Program-made: the position numbers and the translations under genes
Notes under the pieces: model-generated
The model's database searches: none
What the model saw: only the letters and a program-made list of their open reading frames with translations
What the model was told of the DNA's origin: nothing
Part shown: in pieces, positions 1-5,516 of the stretch
Layout: the number at the start of each line of letters is the position of its first letter
Position numbering within the stretch: the first letter of the stretch is position 1
Assembly (NCBI GenBank): GCA_034665745.1
Contig: JAXDJJ010000068.1
Span: 1-5,516 of the forward strand
Direction: 5' to 3'
DNA: 5,516 nt
Source: JAXDJJ01 sp034665745
GTDB taxonomy: Bacteria; Actinomycetota; CADDZG01; WHSQ01

Positions 1-761
1 TGGTGCGCAATGAAGGCGAGTCGGCTACGCGCTGCCCGAACATGTGGGGATGCGAGGCTCAGCGGAGAGAGCGGATCTTCCACTTCGCCAGCCGTGGGGG
101 GATGGACATCGAGGGCCTCGGCTACCAAACGATCATGACGTTGATCGACAAGGGCTGGCTCGAAGACATCAGCGACATCTACTTCCTGGAACCGGGGCAG
201 TTCGAAGAGCTCGAGGGCTGGGGCAAGATCTCGATCACGAACCTGATGAACGCGATCGAAGGTTCTCGCACCCGTCCCTTATCGAACTTGCTGGGGGCAC
301 TGGGCATCCCCCACGTGGGCGGTACGACTTCGAGGGCACTCGCCCAAGAGGTGGGGTCGTTAGACAAACTCCGGACAATGACCGCCGACGAGCTCGAGGC
401 GCTGGAGGACATCGGCCCGGTCATGGCACAGGCCATCGCGGATTACTTCGCCGACGAGCACAACCAAGAGGTGCTCGATCGCCTGATCGAAGGCGGGCTT
501 GCGCCAGAACCACCGGCCGCCAAGAAGGAAGGGCCGCTGACCGGTAAGACCATCGTCGTTACGGGCACCCTCAAAGGCTTCAGCCGGGACGGCGCGACCC
601 AGGCGATCGAAGAGCGCGGCGGCAAGGTCGGCTCGAGCGTGTCGAAGAAGACCGACTATGTGGTCGTTGGAGAAAGTCCCGGTGCGAGCAAGTTCAACAA
701 GGCCCAGGATCTCGGCATCGAGCTCCTCGACGAGAAAGCTTTCAAGAAGCTCCTCGGCTGA
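1..761 (+). CDS. ligA: NAD-dependent DNA ligase LigA, C-terminal part (5' truncated)
   Basis: LigA seals nicks between Okazaki fragments and in repair, using NAD+ as adenylate donor. The reading frame is open at the left edge (first full codon GTG at 3, an internal Val), so the nucleotidyltransferase and OB domains lie outside. Residues counted from that Val: C11 and C17, spaced C-x5-C, are the last two of the four zinc cysteines. The helix-hairpin-helix domain runs from about 19 to 165, with HhH-like turns around 98-107 and 134-146. A short Pro/Ala/Lys linker follows, then a BRCT domain at 177-252 with the typical LTGKTIVVTGTL start and KKTDYVVVGESPGASK core. The roughly 241 residues from C11 to the stop match the distance from the equivalent cysteine to the C-terminus in E. 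coli LigA, so this end is intact. The stop lies 3 bp from the 3' end of the convergent copper-protein gene. Confidence 0.96.
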   Translation, partial: VRNEGESATRCPNMWGCEAQRRERIFHFASRGGMDIEGLGYQTIMTLIDKGWLEDISDIYFLEPGQFEELEGWGKISITNLMNAIEGSRTRPLSNLLGALGIPHVGGTTSRALAQEVGSLDKLRTMTADELEALEDIGPVMAQAIADYFADEHNQEVLDRLIEGGLAPEPPAAKKEGPLTGKTIVVTGTLKGFSRDGATQAIEERGGKVGSSVSKKTDYVVVGESPGASKFNKAQDLGIELLDEKAFKKLLG

Positions 762-764
762 TCC

Positions 765-1382
765 TTAGATCTCCGTTTGTGGCTTCCGGCGGGTCCACCA
801 GAATGTGCCGGCAACCGCCCCGAGGATCCCAAGAAGCTGCCACAGGCTGCCCGAAGTGTTCGAGGATGCGGGCGTCGTGTCGGGCTGCTGGGCTGCCGCC
901 CCTGCGACATCTGCGCTGTCATCGTCCGATGTTTCGCTGCCCGGCAGGACCGCGGAGCTTTCGACGATCGATGCCCTGGTGACGTTCTTGCCTTCGCCAT
1001 CCCCGACGACGATGGCTCCAGCCATGCCTGGGTGAAGGATGCACAGATAGGGGAACACGCCCTCATCCCTGAACGTGTAGGTCAGTGATTCCTTCGGCAT
1101 GATCTCGGTGTGCATATCCCCGAAGATGTTCTGCACTCCTCCCAGAGCGTGGATGTCCGGGTCGGAGTTCTGGAAGGTGACCTGGTCTCCAGGTTCGATG
1201 CGCATGATCGTTGGCGTGAAGCAGTAGTTCCGGATCTCGACGAGTGCAACCTTTGACGTGTTCCGGACGTCCGTGAATTTCCCGCCGGCGCAGAAGCCTC
1301 CGGCCCCCGCGGTGCTGGGGGCCGCGACTAGTAGGGCAGAAGCGATGAGGGCGAGGGCGAACAGTGTCGTGAAGCGACGCAT
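765..1382 (-). CDS. Secreted, membrane-anchored type 1 copper protein (plastocyanin/amicyanin-like cupredoxin)
   Basis: This is a 205-aa protein with a Sec signal peptide (MRRF, hydrophobic core 7-21, AGA near 25-27 as likely cleavage site). A cupredoxin domain follows at about 40-127. The copper ligands are visible as H78 and the C114-x2-H117-x2-M120 loop (CILHPGM), the amicyanin-type spacing. Residues 128-178 form an acidic, Ser/Thr/Ala/Pro-rich linker. A hydrophobic segment at 180-197 followed by RRK suggests a C-terminal membrane anchor with the copper domain outside the cell. C31 and C54 are additional cysteines that could form a disulfide. The ATG at 1382 has AGAAAGGA (1388-1395) 5 nt upstream. 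Family knowledge suggests one-electron transfer; no oxidase or dehydrogenase partner is encoded in the window, so the partner is unknown. A structured RNA and a terminator lie upstream on the same strand. Confidence 0.86.
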   Translation of the reverse strand: MRRFTTLFALALIASALLVAAPSTAGAGGFCAGGKFTDVRNTSKVALVEIRNYCFTPTIMRIEPGDQVTFQNSDPDIHALGGVQNIFGDMHTEIMPKESLTYTFRDEGVFPYLCILHPGMAGAIVVGDGEGKNVTRASIVESSAVLPGSETSDDDSADVAGAAAQQPDTTPASSNTSGSLWQLLGILGAVAGTFWWTRRKPQTEI

Positions 1383-1445
1383 GACGGTCCTTTCTCGAAG
1401 GAACTGACACCCCCTCTACCTCCGAGAACCCACGTTGGTTCCCAG

Positions 1446-1497
1446 TTCACCGTTTCCTCCGGTCACTCCCACGATCGTTCGCTCCACAAACGGTGAA
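1446..1497 (-). repeat. 10-bp perfect inverted repeat in the 5' region of the copper-protein gene
   Basis: TTCACCGTTT (1446-1455) and AAACGGTGAA (1488-1497) are exact reverse complements separated by 32 nt. On the minus strand they lie between the terminator and the cupredoxin start. The first arm begins inside the terminator's T-rich tail. It could be a stem in a leader transcript or two half-sites for a DNA-binding protein. No regulator can be named. Confidence 0.45.
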
Positions 1498-1533
1498 AAG
1501 AAAACCGGCGGGGGTTGCCCCCCGCCGGTTTTT
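1493..1533 (-). terminator. Strong intrinsic terminator, best read on the minus strand
   Basis: A perfect hairpin pairs 1501-1514 with 1519-1532. Its GC core is CCGGCGGGGG on both strands, because the stem is an inverted repeat. On the minus strand the loop is GCAA, a stable GNRA tetraloop, and the stem leads into TTTTCTTTT. On the plus strand the loop is TTGC followed by five T, so it might also act in that direction, but no plus-strand gene lies just upstream. It sits 110 nt before the cupredoxin start, and its stem begins 2 nt after the last helix of the upstream structured RNA. Confidence 0.83.
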
Positions 1534-1690
1534 AGATCGGTCCTGCCACCACCCGTACTTCGCCTTTCGGCGCCCAGAGGACCAATCTGGAACGGGTGAT
1601 GCTGGTGAACCGGTTGGATTCTGCCCGTGGCCAACAGCCTGAGGCGGCCAGAATCTTTGAAACGAAAAGGCTTAGGCCACTAGCAGCCGG
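1493..1690 (-). ncRNA. Putative structured RNA with pseudoknot, ending in an intrinsic terminator
   Basis: The minus strand holds two 10-bp helices in interleaved order. Helix A is CATCACCCGT (1601 to 1592) with ACGGGTGGTG (1556 to 1547). Helix B is GATTGGTCCT (1587 to 1578) with AGGACCGATC (1544 to 1535). Between their 5' and 3' strands sits a CGCC-GAAA-GGCG hairpin (1572 to 1561). Each long helix contains one G-U pair on this strand, which would be an A-C mismatch on the other strand. Further 5', GATTCTG (1655 to 1649) matches CAGAATC (1623 to 1617), and GTGGCC (1680 to 1675) matches GGCCAC (1632 to 1627), again interleaved. The terminator follows directly. The 5' end is uncertain and no clear promoter was found. 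I cannot assign a known family. It may be an independent small RNA or an attenuating leader for the copper-protein gene. Confidence 0.55.
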
Positions 1691-1706
1691 TCACCTCGTG
1701 AGGTCC

Positions 1707-1848
1707 GTCGAAACTAGGTAACAGTCTGGACCACCTCCTCTCTCACGTAGCTCAAATAAAAGCACACCCATCGCGCTACTTCGCGCATGTTGGCGGGTCA
1801 TTTTTCGGGGGCCCGATCCGGTCGCGCGGGAGCCAAAGCGAGCGTCGG
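1707..1848. other. Intergenic stretch without a supported feature
   Basis: No credible coding sequence was found. It should contain the promoter of the minus-strand RNA, but I see only weak candidates (a TTGAGC at about 1750-1755 and a TAnnnT-like TAGTTT at about 1712-1717, minus strand, at unsuitable spacing). Two short dyads, CGCG-N6-CGCG around 1772-1785 and TCGGG-GG-CCCGA around 1805-1816, are too small to interpret. Confidence 0.4.
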
Positions 1849-1854
1849 TATACT
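1849..1854 (+). promoter_or_regulatory. Probable -10 element of the acyl-CoA dehydrogenase operon
   Basis: TATACT is close to the sigma-70-class consensus and stands out in GC-rich surroundings. It would start transcription near 1861, about 45 nt before the first ATG. There is no recognisable -35 hexamer at 16-18 bp, so the promoter may be weak or helped by an activator. Confidence 0.5.
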
Positions 1855-1865
1855 CCTTGCCAAAC

Positions 1866-1881
1866 TTGACTGAGCGGTCAA
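1866..1881. promoter_or_regulatory. Palindromic operator candidate, TTGAC-N6-GTCAA (TetR-like)
   Basis: A 16-bp dyad, TTGAC TGAGCG GTCAA, has perfect 5-bp arms. It lies just downstream of the TATACT element and overlaps the predicted start of the transcript, the usual place for a repressor. Similar TGAC-N-GTCA palindromes are bound by TetR-family repressors of acyl-CoA metabolism genes, often released by acyl-CoA ligands. The regulator gene is not in the window, and the assignment to TetR is inference. Confidence 0.5.
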
Positions 1882-1906
1882 TTCCGCTCTCTGCCGCGGA
1901 GGCCCG

Positions 1907-2998
1907 ATGCCTTTCGACCTTCAACCGACCGACGAGCAGCGTGTCCTGCAAGAGACCTTGCATGACTTCGCGGCCGAGGCGTTGCGCCCGGCTGCGCGCG
2001 AGTGCGAGAGCGCACACCAGACATCGGAAGAGATCTTCCGCCAGGCCCACGAGATCGGGGTCACTGCTCCCGTCGACGAAAGCTACGGGGGCGCCGGACT
2101 GTTCGATGCGGTGACCCACTGCATCGTTGCCGAGGAGCTTGCGTGGGGCGATCCAGGCATCGCCTATTACCTGATCGGCTCGGGCCTCGCCGCAGTGGTC
2201 GTGGGGCAAGCCGGCACCGACAAGCAGAAGCAGGCCCATTTGCCTGCGTTCGGCGACGCGAACCCCGTCAAGAGCTTCGTTGCTCTTGGCGAGAAGATCG
2301 CAACTGGAGACCTGGAATCGCTCGACACCGCCGTAGATGGGGACAAGGTGTCGGGCACGAAGTACGGGGTCCTCAATGCGACGGACGCAGCCCTCGGGAT
2401 CGTAGTGGGACGCACCGGCGATCAGCTCGGTGCAGTCCTGGTCGACGCCTCGGTCGATCTCGACGTCGTTAAGCCCGAAGACAAGCTCGGCCTAGAGGCC
2501 GCGCCTACATCTGTCGTGAACTTCGCGCTGGCGGCAGATGCGATCCCGTCCAGCGCCGAACTAACGAACGCGATCCTGCGAGCGAAACTCCTCACGGGGG
2601 CTCTAGCGGTCGGCTGCGCGCGTGCTTCGCTCGAATACGCGTCGCAGTACGCGATCGAGCGCGAAGCATTCGGAAAGCCGATCGGCGCATTCCAGGGGAT
2701 CTCTTTCAAGATCGCCGAGATGGCGATCGAGGTTGATGCCGCTCGGTTGTCGGTGTGGCGGGCGGCATGGAAGCTTGATCGCGGCGAAGCCACGTTGTCG
2801 GACATCGCTGAAGCGAACGGGCAGGCCCTGAGTGCTGCGGTGCGATGCGGCGACGACGGCGTGCAGGTGCTTGGCGGCCATGGATACATCCGTGACCATC
2901 CCGTCGAGAAATGGTTCCGCGATGCGGTGACCTTGTCCGTTTTCGATGCGCCCGACGCGGTCGGCGACATGATGGTTGCGAGAGGGGTGCACGTATGA
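1907..2998 (+). CDS. Acyl-CoA dehydrogenase family protein lacking the catalytic Glu (probable partner subunit)
   Basis: A 363-aa flavoprotein-fold subunit with the acyl-CoA dehydrogenase layout: N-terminal helical domain (5-120, with ESYGGAG at 58-64 and AEELAWGDPG at 75-84), beta domain (121-215) and C-terminal helical domain (220-360). The C-terminal domain keeps R252-E-A-F-G-K-P-I-G-A-F-Q263, the arginine and FQ motif that hold FAD across the subunit interface, and QVLGGHGY (320-327). Two things are missing. The middle-domain TEPxAGSD signature is replaced by VALGEKIATGD. The catalytic Glu of the EGT motif, nine residues after R338, is Asp347 in FDAPDAV. This matches one half of the heterotetrameric FadE pairs of actinobacteria, with the next gene as the other half. 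The start ATG follows GCGGAGG (1896-1902) by 4 nt. The stop overlaps the next start (ATGA). Confidence 0.92.
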   Translation: MPFDLQPTDEQRVLQETLHDFAAEALRPAARECESAHQTSEEIFRQAHEIGVTAPVDESYGGAGLFDAVTHCIVAEELAWGDPGIAYYLIGSGLAAVVVGQAGTDKQKQAHLPAFGDANPVKSFVALGEKIATGDLESLDTAVDGDKVSGTKYGVLNATDAALGIVVGRTGDQLGAVLVDASVDLDVVKPEDKLGLEAAPTSVVNFALAADAIPSSAELTNAILRAKLLTGALAVGCARASLEYASQYAIEREAFGKPIGAFQGISFKIAEMAIEVDAARLSVWRAAWKLDRGEATLSDIAEANGQALSAAVRCGDDGVQVLGGHGYIRDHPVEKWFRDAVTLSVFDAPDAVGDMMVARGVHV

Positions 2999-4200
2999 GC
3001 ATCGACTTCGAACCGCATCCGGCGATCCAAGGTGTTCGGGAGTTCGTCCATGCGTTCGCAGAGTCACAGCTGCGCCCCCTCGCCCGAGAAGCGGACGAGA
3101 AAGGTGTCTTGCCGCTCGAGACGATCAAGGCGCTGGCACAGTTCGTCGGGAATAGGGCATCGGTGATGCCTCGTGACGAGAAAGAGGGAGGCCCGAAAGA
3201 GTCCATCGGTTCGATGATGGCCGTCGTTGGTTCGGAGGAGCTGGCGTGGGGCGACCCGGCTGTGCTCTTGAACATCCCCGGCCCCGGGCTTGCCGCCCCA
3301 TCGATCATGGCCGCCGGAACCCCCGAGCAGAAGAAGCGCTTCCTCAACGACATCTTCGATGACCAGTCCGGCGAGCCCCGGTTCGGTGCCCTCGCCGTCA
3401 CGGAACCACAGGCAGGCTCCGATGTGGGCAACGTGCAGACCACAGCGGTCCGTGATGGCGACGACTGGATACTCAATGGGTCGAAGGTCTACTGCACGAA
3501 CGCGGCGCGCGCCGAGGTGGTCGTCGTCAACGCCACGGTCGACAAGTCACTCGGGCGCCAAGGCCAGAAATTCTTCGTGATCGAGAAAGGGACCCCCGGC
3601 TTCAACATCGGAAAGATCGAGAAGAAGATGGGTCTCACCGCGTCGGAGACTGCTGAATTCACGTTGGAGGACTGCCGCGTGTCGATGGACCATCTCCTCG
3701 GTGGGGAAGCGGCGCTCGAGCCCAAGGGGTCGGGCTTCAAGGGCACCATGAAGGCGTTCGACTCCTCTAGGCCGTCGGTTGCTGCCATGGCCCTCGGTAT
3801 CGGGCGGGCGGCGTACGAGTACTCCCGGGACTGGGCGTACGCGGAGTTGCCGATGACGACGAGCTTCTCTCGCAAAGCGGCGATCGAGCAGAAGCTCGGA
3901 ACCATGAAGCGCGAGCTGTCTTCGGCCCGCGATCTCGTGTGGAAAGCAGCTTGGATGGCTGACAACAAGATCCCGAACTCGAAGGAAGCGTCGATGTCCA
4001 AGGCTTACGCGCCGCAGGCGGCGTTGCGCGCATGCATCGGTGCGATCCAGATCATGGGGCCCGAGGGTTACTCCAAAGAGCATCTCGTCGAGAAGTGGTT
4101 CCGAGACATCAAGGTCTACGACATCTTCGAAGGTACCGGTCAGATCCAGAGAGTCGTTATCTCCCGGAGCATCCTGGGCAGACTCGACCAAGACAAGTAG
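2995..4200 (+). CDS. Acyl-CoA dehydrogenase, catalytic subunit
   Basis: A 401-aa enzyme that removes two hydrogens at C-alpha/C-beta of an acyl-CoA thioester, passing electrons to FAD and then presumably to ETF. The family signature TEPQAGSD is at 136-143. The C-terminal motif VEKWFRDIKVYDIFEGT carries the catalytic base E379, nine residues after R370. In contrast to the gene before it, the R-xx-FG-x-PI-xx-FQ flavin motif is absent: around 283-303 the sequence reads AELPMTTSFSRKAAIEQKLG. The pair thus seems to share one complete active site. The start is set at ATG 2995 because homology begins there (MSIDFEPHPAI), GAGGGG lies 7 nt upstream, and it overlaps the upstream stop; an upstream in-frame ATG at 2911 would lie inside the previous gene. 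The stop TAG is part of the next gene's SD. Confidence 0.96.
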   Translation: MSIDFEPHPAIQGVREFVHAFAESQLRPLAREADEKGVLPLETIKALAQFVGNRASVMPRDEKEGGPKESIGSMMAVVGSEELAWGDPAVLLNIPGPGLAAPSIMAAGTPEQKKRFLNDIFDDQSGEPRFGALAVTEPQAGSDVGNVQTTAVRDGDDWILNGSKVYCTNAARAEVVVVNATVDKSLGRQGQKFFVIEKGTPGFNIGKIEKKMGLTASETAEFTLEDCRVSMDHLLGGEAALEPKGSGFKGTMKAFDSSRPSVAAMALGIGRAAYEYSRDWAYAELPMTTSFSRKAAIEQKLGTMKRELSSARDLVWKAAWMADNKIPNSKEASMSKAYAPQAALRACIGAIQIMGPEGYSKEHLVEKWFRDIKVYDIFEGTGQIQRVVISRSILGRLDQDK

Positions 4201-4210
4201 GAGGAAAGTG

Positions 4211-5137
4211 ATGCCGTCGTTAGATGGAAAGGTTGCGATCGTCACCGGTGCCGGTAGAGGCATCGGTCGCGAGCACTCGCTCGCGCTGGCTAAGGCGGGC
4301 GCGAAGGTCGTTGTGAACGACCTCGGTGGTTCGACCGCGGGTGAAGGTGCCGACAACACCCCGGCCCAGTCGGTCGCCGACGAGATCAAGGCGCTTGGGG
4401 GAGAGGCCACGGCGAACTACGACAACGTGGCGGACTTCCAGGGGGCCGCGAACATGGTCAAGCAGTCCATCGGCGACTTCGGCCGCTTGGATATCTTGGT
4501 CAACAACGCAGGGATCCTGCGCGATCGCATGCTGGTCTCGATGACCGAGGACGAGTGGGATGCAGTGATCGCGGTGCACCTCAAAGGTCACTTCGCCCCG
4601 ACGCATCACGCTGCCACCTACTGGCGCGAGCAGTCGAAGGCCGGTAACCAGATCAACGGACGCGTCATCAACACCTCGAGCCCATCGGGTGTCTTCGGCA
4701 ACGTTGGGCAGACGAACTACGGCGCCGCCAAGGCAGGTATCGCCGGTTTCACGATCATCGCGGCACAGGAGCTCAGTCGTTACGGCGTCACGGTCAACTG
4801 TCTCGCTCCTAATGCACGCACCCGCATGACCGAGGACATCTTCGGTGGGCTGCCCCAGCCGGAAGAGGGCGTCTACGACCCCCTCGATCCAGCAAACATC
4901 TCGCCTGTCGTCGTTGCCTTGGCTGCAGACGGTGCGCAGAACATCACCGGTCAGTGCTTCTTCATCTATGGCGGCACGATCAACGTCCTGAAGCCCTGGG
5001 ATATCGGTCCGAGTGTCAGCAAGGACGGCTTCTGGGAGCCCGACGACCTGTTGGCCGAGCTCAACAAGACGTTCCCGGATGGGATCGCGCCGAAGCCGAT
5101 GATGGAGTCCCTTGGGAAGGCCTCGGGCCAGAGCTGA
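4211..5137 (+). CDS. SDR-family (3R)-hydroxyacyl-CoA dehydrogenase, MFE-2/17-beta-HSD4-like
   Basis: A 308-aa short-chain dehydrogenase. The Rossmann motif TGAGRGIG is at 12-19. D37 in VVVNDLGG, after the second strand, favours NAD over NADP. NNAG is at 98-101. The catalytic triad is S157 (NTSSPSG), Y170 and K174 (NYGAAK). VHLKGHF, VFGNVGQTNYGAAK and CLAPNARTRMTEDIF closely resemble the N-terminal dehydrogenase unit of peroxisomal multifunctional enzyme type 2, which oxidises (3R)-hydroxyacyl-CoA to 3-ketoacyl-CoA. Steroid-degrading actinobacteria have similar stand-alone proteins. A steroid or other hydroxyacyl-CoA substrate is possible but not shown. The start ATG 4211 has a near-perfect AGGAGG (4199-4204) 6 nt upstream that overlaps the previous stop; the frame is open further upstream but only inside the dehydrogenase gene. 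Confidence 0.94.
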   Translation: MPSLDGKVAIVTGAGRGIGREHSLALAKAGAKVVVNDLGGSTAGEGADNTPAQSVADEIKALGGEATANYDNVADFQGAANMVKQSIGDFGRLDILVNNAGILRDRMLVSMTEDEWDAVIAVHLKGHFAPTHHAATYWREQSKAGNQINGRVINTSSPSGVFGNVGQTNYGAAKAGIAGFTIIAAQELSRYGVTVNCLAPNARTRMTEDIFGGLPQPEEGVYDPLDPANISPVVVALAADGAQNITGQCFFIYGGTINVLKPWDIGPSVSKDGFWEPDDLLAELNKTFPDGIAPKPMMESLGKASGQS

Positions 5138-5516
5138 TGGCCGAAACAGAGATCCTGTTCGACCTTCCGGTCGATCCGGCGCGTGTCCAAGACTTTGCGA
5201 CCGCGGTCGGCGAGGACAATCAGATCTTCTTCGACCCAGAGGTTGCCAAGCGGCACGGTTTCCCCGGCCCCCTCGCGCCCCCGACGTTCACGGTGACCCA
5301 GATCTTCGAGGTGCCTCGTGACGACCGGGAGCGGAGACTCGGTGCCAACCTCGATTACGCGCGGGTTCTCCACGGCGAGCAGGAGTTCATCTACGAACGG
5401 CTGCCTCTCGCGGGCGAGACCTTGCACGGGACGATGCGGATAGCGAAGGACTTCACGAAGGAAGGCAAGCGAGGTGGGAGCATGCGCTTCGTCACCTACG
5501 AGTCGACCTTCACCGA
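5137..5516 (+). CDS. MaoC-like (hot-dog) dehydratase/hydratase, N-terminal part (3' truncated)
   Basis: The reading frame opens at ATG 5137, sharing one base with the preceding stop (TGATG), so it is probably translationally coupled. It runs open to the window end: 126 complete codons. The protein starts MAETEILFDLPVDPARVQDFATAVGEDN. It matches the FAS1-like N-terminal domain of MaoC dehydratases: an FA-AVGxDN segment at 20-28, FFDPEVAKRHGFPGPLAPPTF at 31-51, and LHGEQEFIYERLPLAGETLHG at 78-98. Members hydrate trans-2-enoyl-CoA to (3R)-hydroxyacyl-CoA, or act in reverse in fatty acid elongation. The catalytic Asp/His hydratase motif usually lies in a C-terminal hot-dog domain or in a separate partner subunit, and cannot be checked here. 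The stereochemistry fits the R-specific SDR encoded just before it. Confidence 0.88.
   Translation, partial: MAETEILFDLPVDPARVQDFATAVGEDNQIFFDPEVAKRHGFPGPLAPPTFTVTQIFEVPRDDRERRLGANLDYARVLHGEQEFIYERLPLAGETLHGTMRIAKDFTKEGKRGGSMRFVTYESTFT

Noticed and set aside
1383..1453. Possible leader peptide from a GTG at about 1450 (minus strand) preceded by GGAGG
   Set aside because: The frame does not stop before the cupredoxin start but runs on out of frame into the gene, and there is no regulatory codon run.
1416..1634. Minus-strand open frame of 72 codons
   Set aside because: It spans the terminator hairpin and the paired RNA helices, has a low-complexity Gly/Pro-rich translation and no recognisable domain. 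RNA structure explains the region better.
1501..1700. Resemblance to SRP RNA, RNase P RNA, tmRNA, T-box or cobalamin riboswitch
   Set aside because: Short similar words occur (for example GGTGAACC on the plus strand, GGGTGGTGGCAGGACC on the minus strand), but the conserved core sequences of these families are not present on either strand.
1691..2239. Minus-strand open frame of 182 codons
   Set aside because: It lies antisense to the start of the first acyl-CoA dehydrogenase gene and covers its promoter and operator. The translation resembles no family I know, and long antisense frames are common in GC-rich genes.
3547..4410. Long minus-strand open frame (287 codons), and a similar one at 2706-3476
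   Set aside because: Both are fully antisense to well-supported acyl-CoA dehydrogenase and SDR genes, with compositionally biased translations.
1..5516. CRISPR array, insertion sequence, tRNA or rRNA genes
   Set aside because: No regularly spaced direct repeats, transposase domains, tRNA arm patterns or rRNA segments were seen.

Overview
The window is GC-rich, bacterial and most likely actinobacterial. The clues are the codon usage, a pair of complementary FadE-type acyl-CoA dehydrogenases like those of mycobacteria and rhodococci, a 17-beta-HSD4-like dehydrogenase, and a MaoC-type protein with a FAS1-like N-terminal domain. A deep-branching group such as Acidimicrobiia is possible, but the sequence does not settle this.

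Left part (1-1382): the 3' end of ligA (NAD-dependent DNA ligase; last Zn cysteines, HhH domain, BRCT domain) runs rightward. It converges, with a 3-bp gap, on a leftward gene for a secreted, C-terminally anchored type 1 copper protein (amicyanin/plastocyanin-like).

Middle (1383-1906): 524 bp without a convincing protein gene, but rich in structure. On the minus strand, 1680 to 1493 looks like a structured RNA. It has two 10-bp helices in interleaved (pseudoknot) order around a GAAA-capped hairpin, directly followed by a strong intrinsic terminator with a GCAA loop. The G-U wobbles, GNRA loops and U-tract all favour minus-strand transcription. It is either a free-standing small RNA or the leader of the copper-protein gene. 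A 10-bp inverted repeat lies between the terminator and that gene. Next to the rightward operon there is a TATACT -10 element and a TTGAC-N6-GTCAA palindrome that looks like a TetR-type operator.

Right part (1907-5516): a tightly packed rightward operon of four genes, with junctions ATGA, an SD overlapping a stop codon, and TGATG. The genes are an acyl-CoA dehydrogenase lacking the usual catalytic Glu and middle-domain signature, a second acyl-CoA dehydrogenase that has both but lacks the R-FG-FQ flavin motif, a (3R)-hydroxyacyl-CoA dehydrogenase-like SDR, and the start of a MaoC-like hydratase cut by the window end. Together they can supply alpha,beta-dehydrogenation (probably by a heteromeric enzyme with one shared active site), R-specific hydration, and oxidation of the 3-hydroxyacyl-CoA. 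That is a beta-oxidation cycle minus the thiolase. The substrate (fatty acid, steroid side chain or other CoA ester) cannot be read from the sequence.
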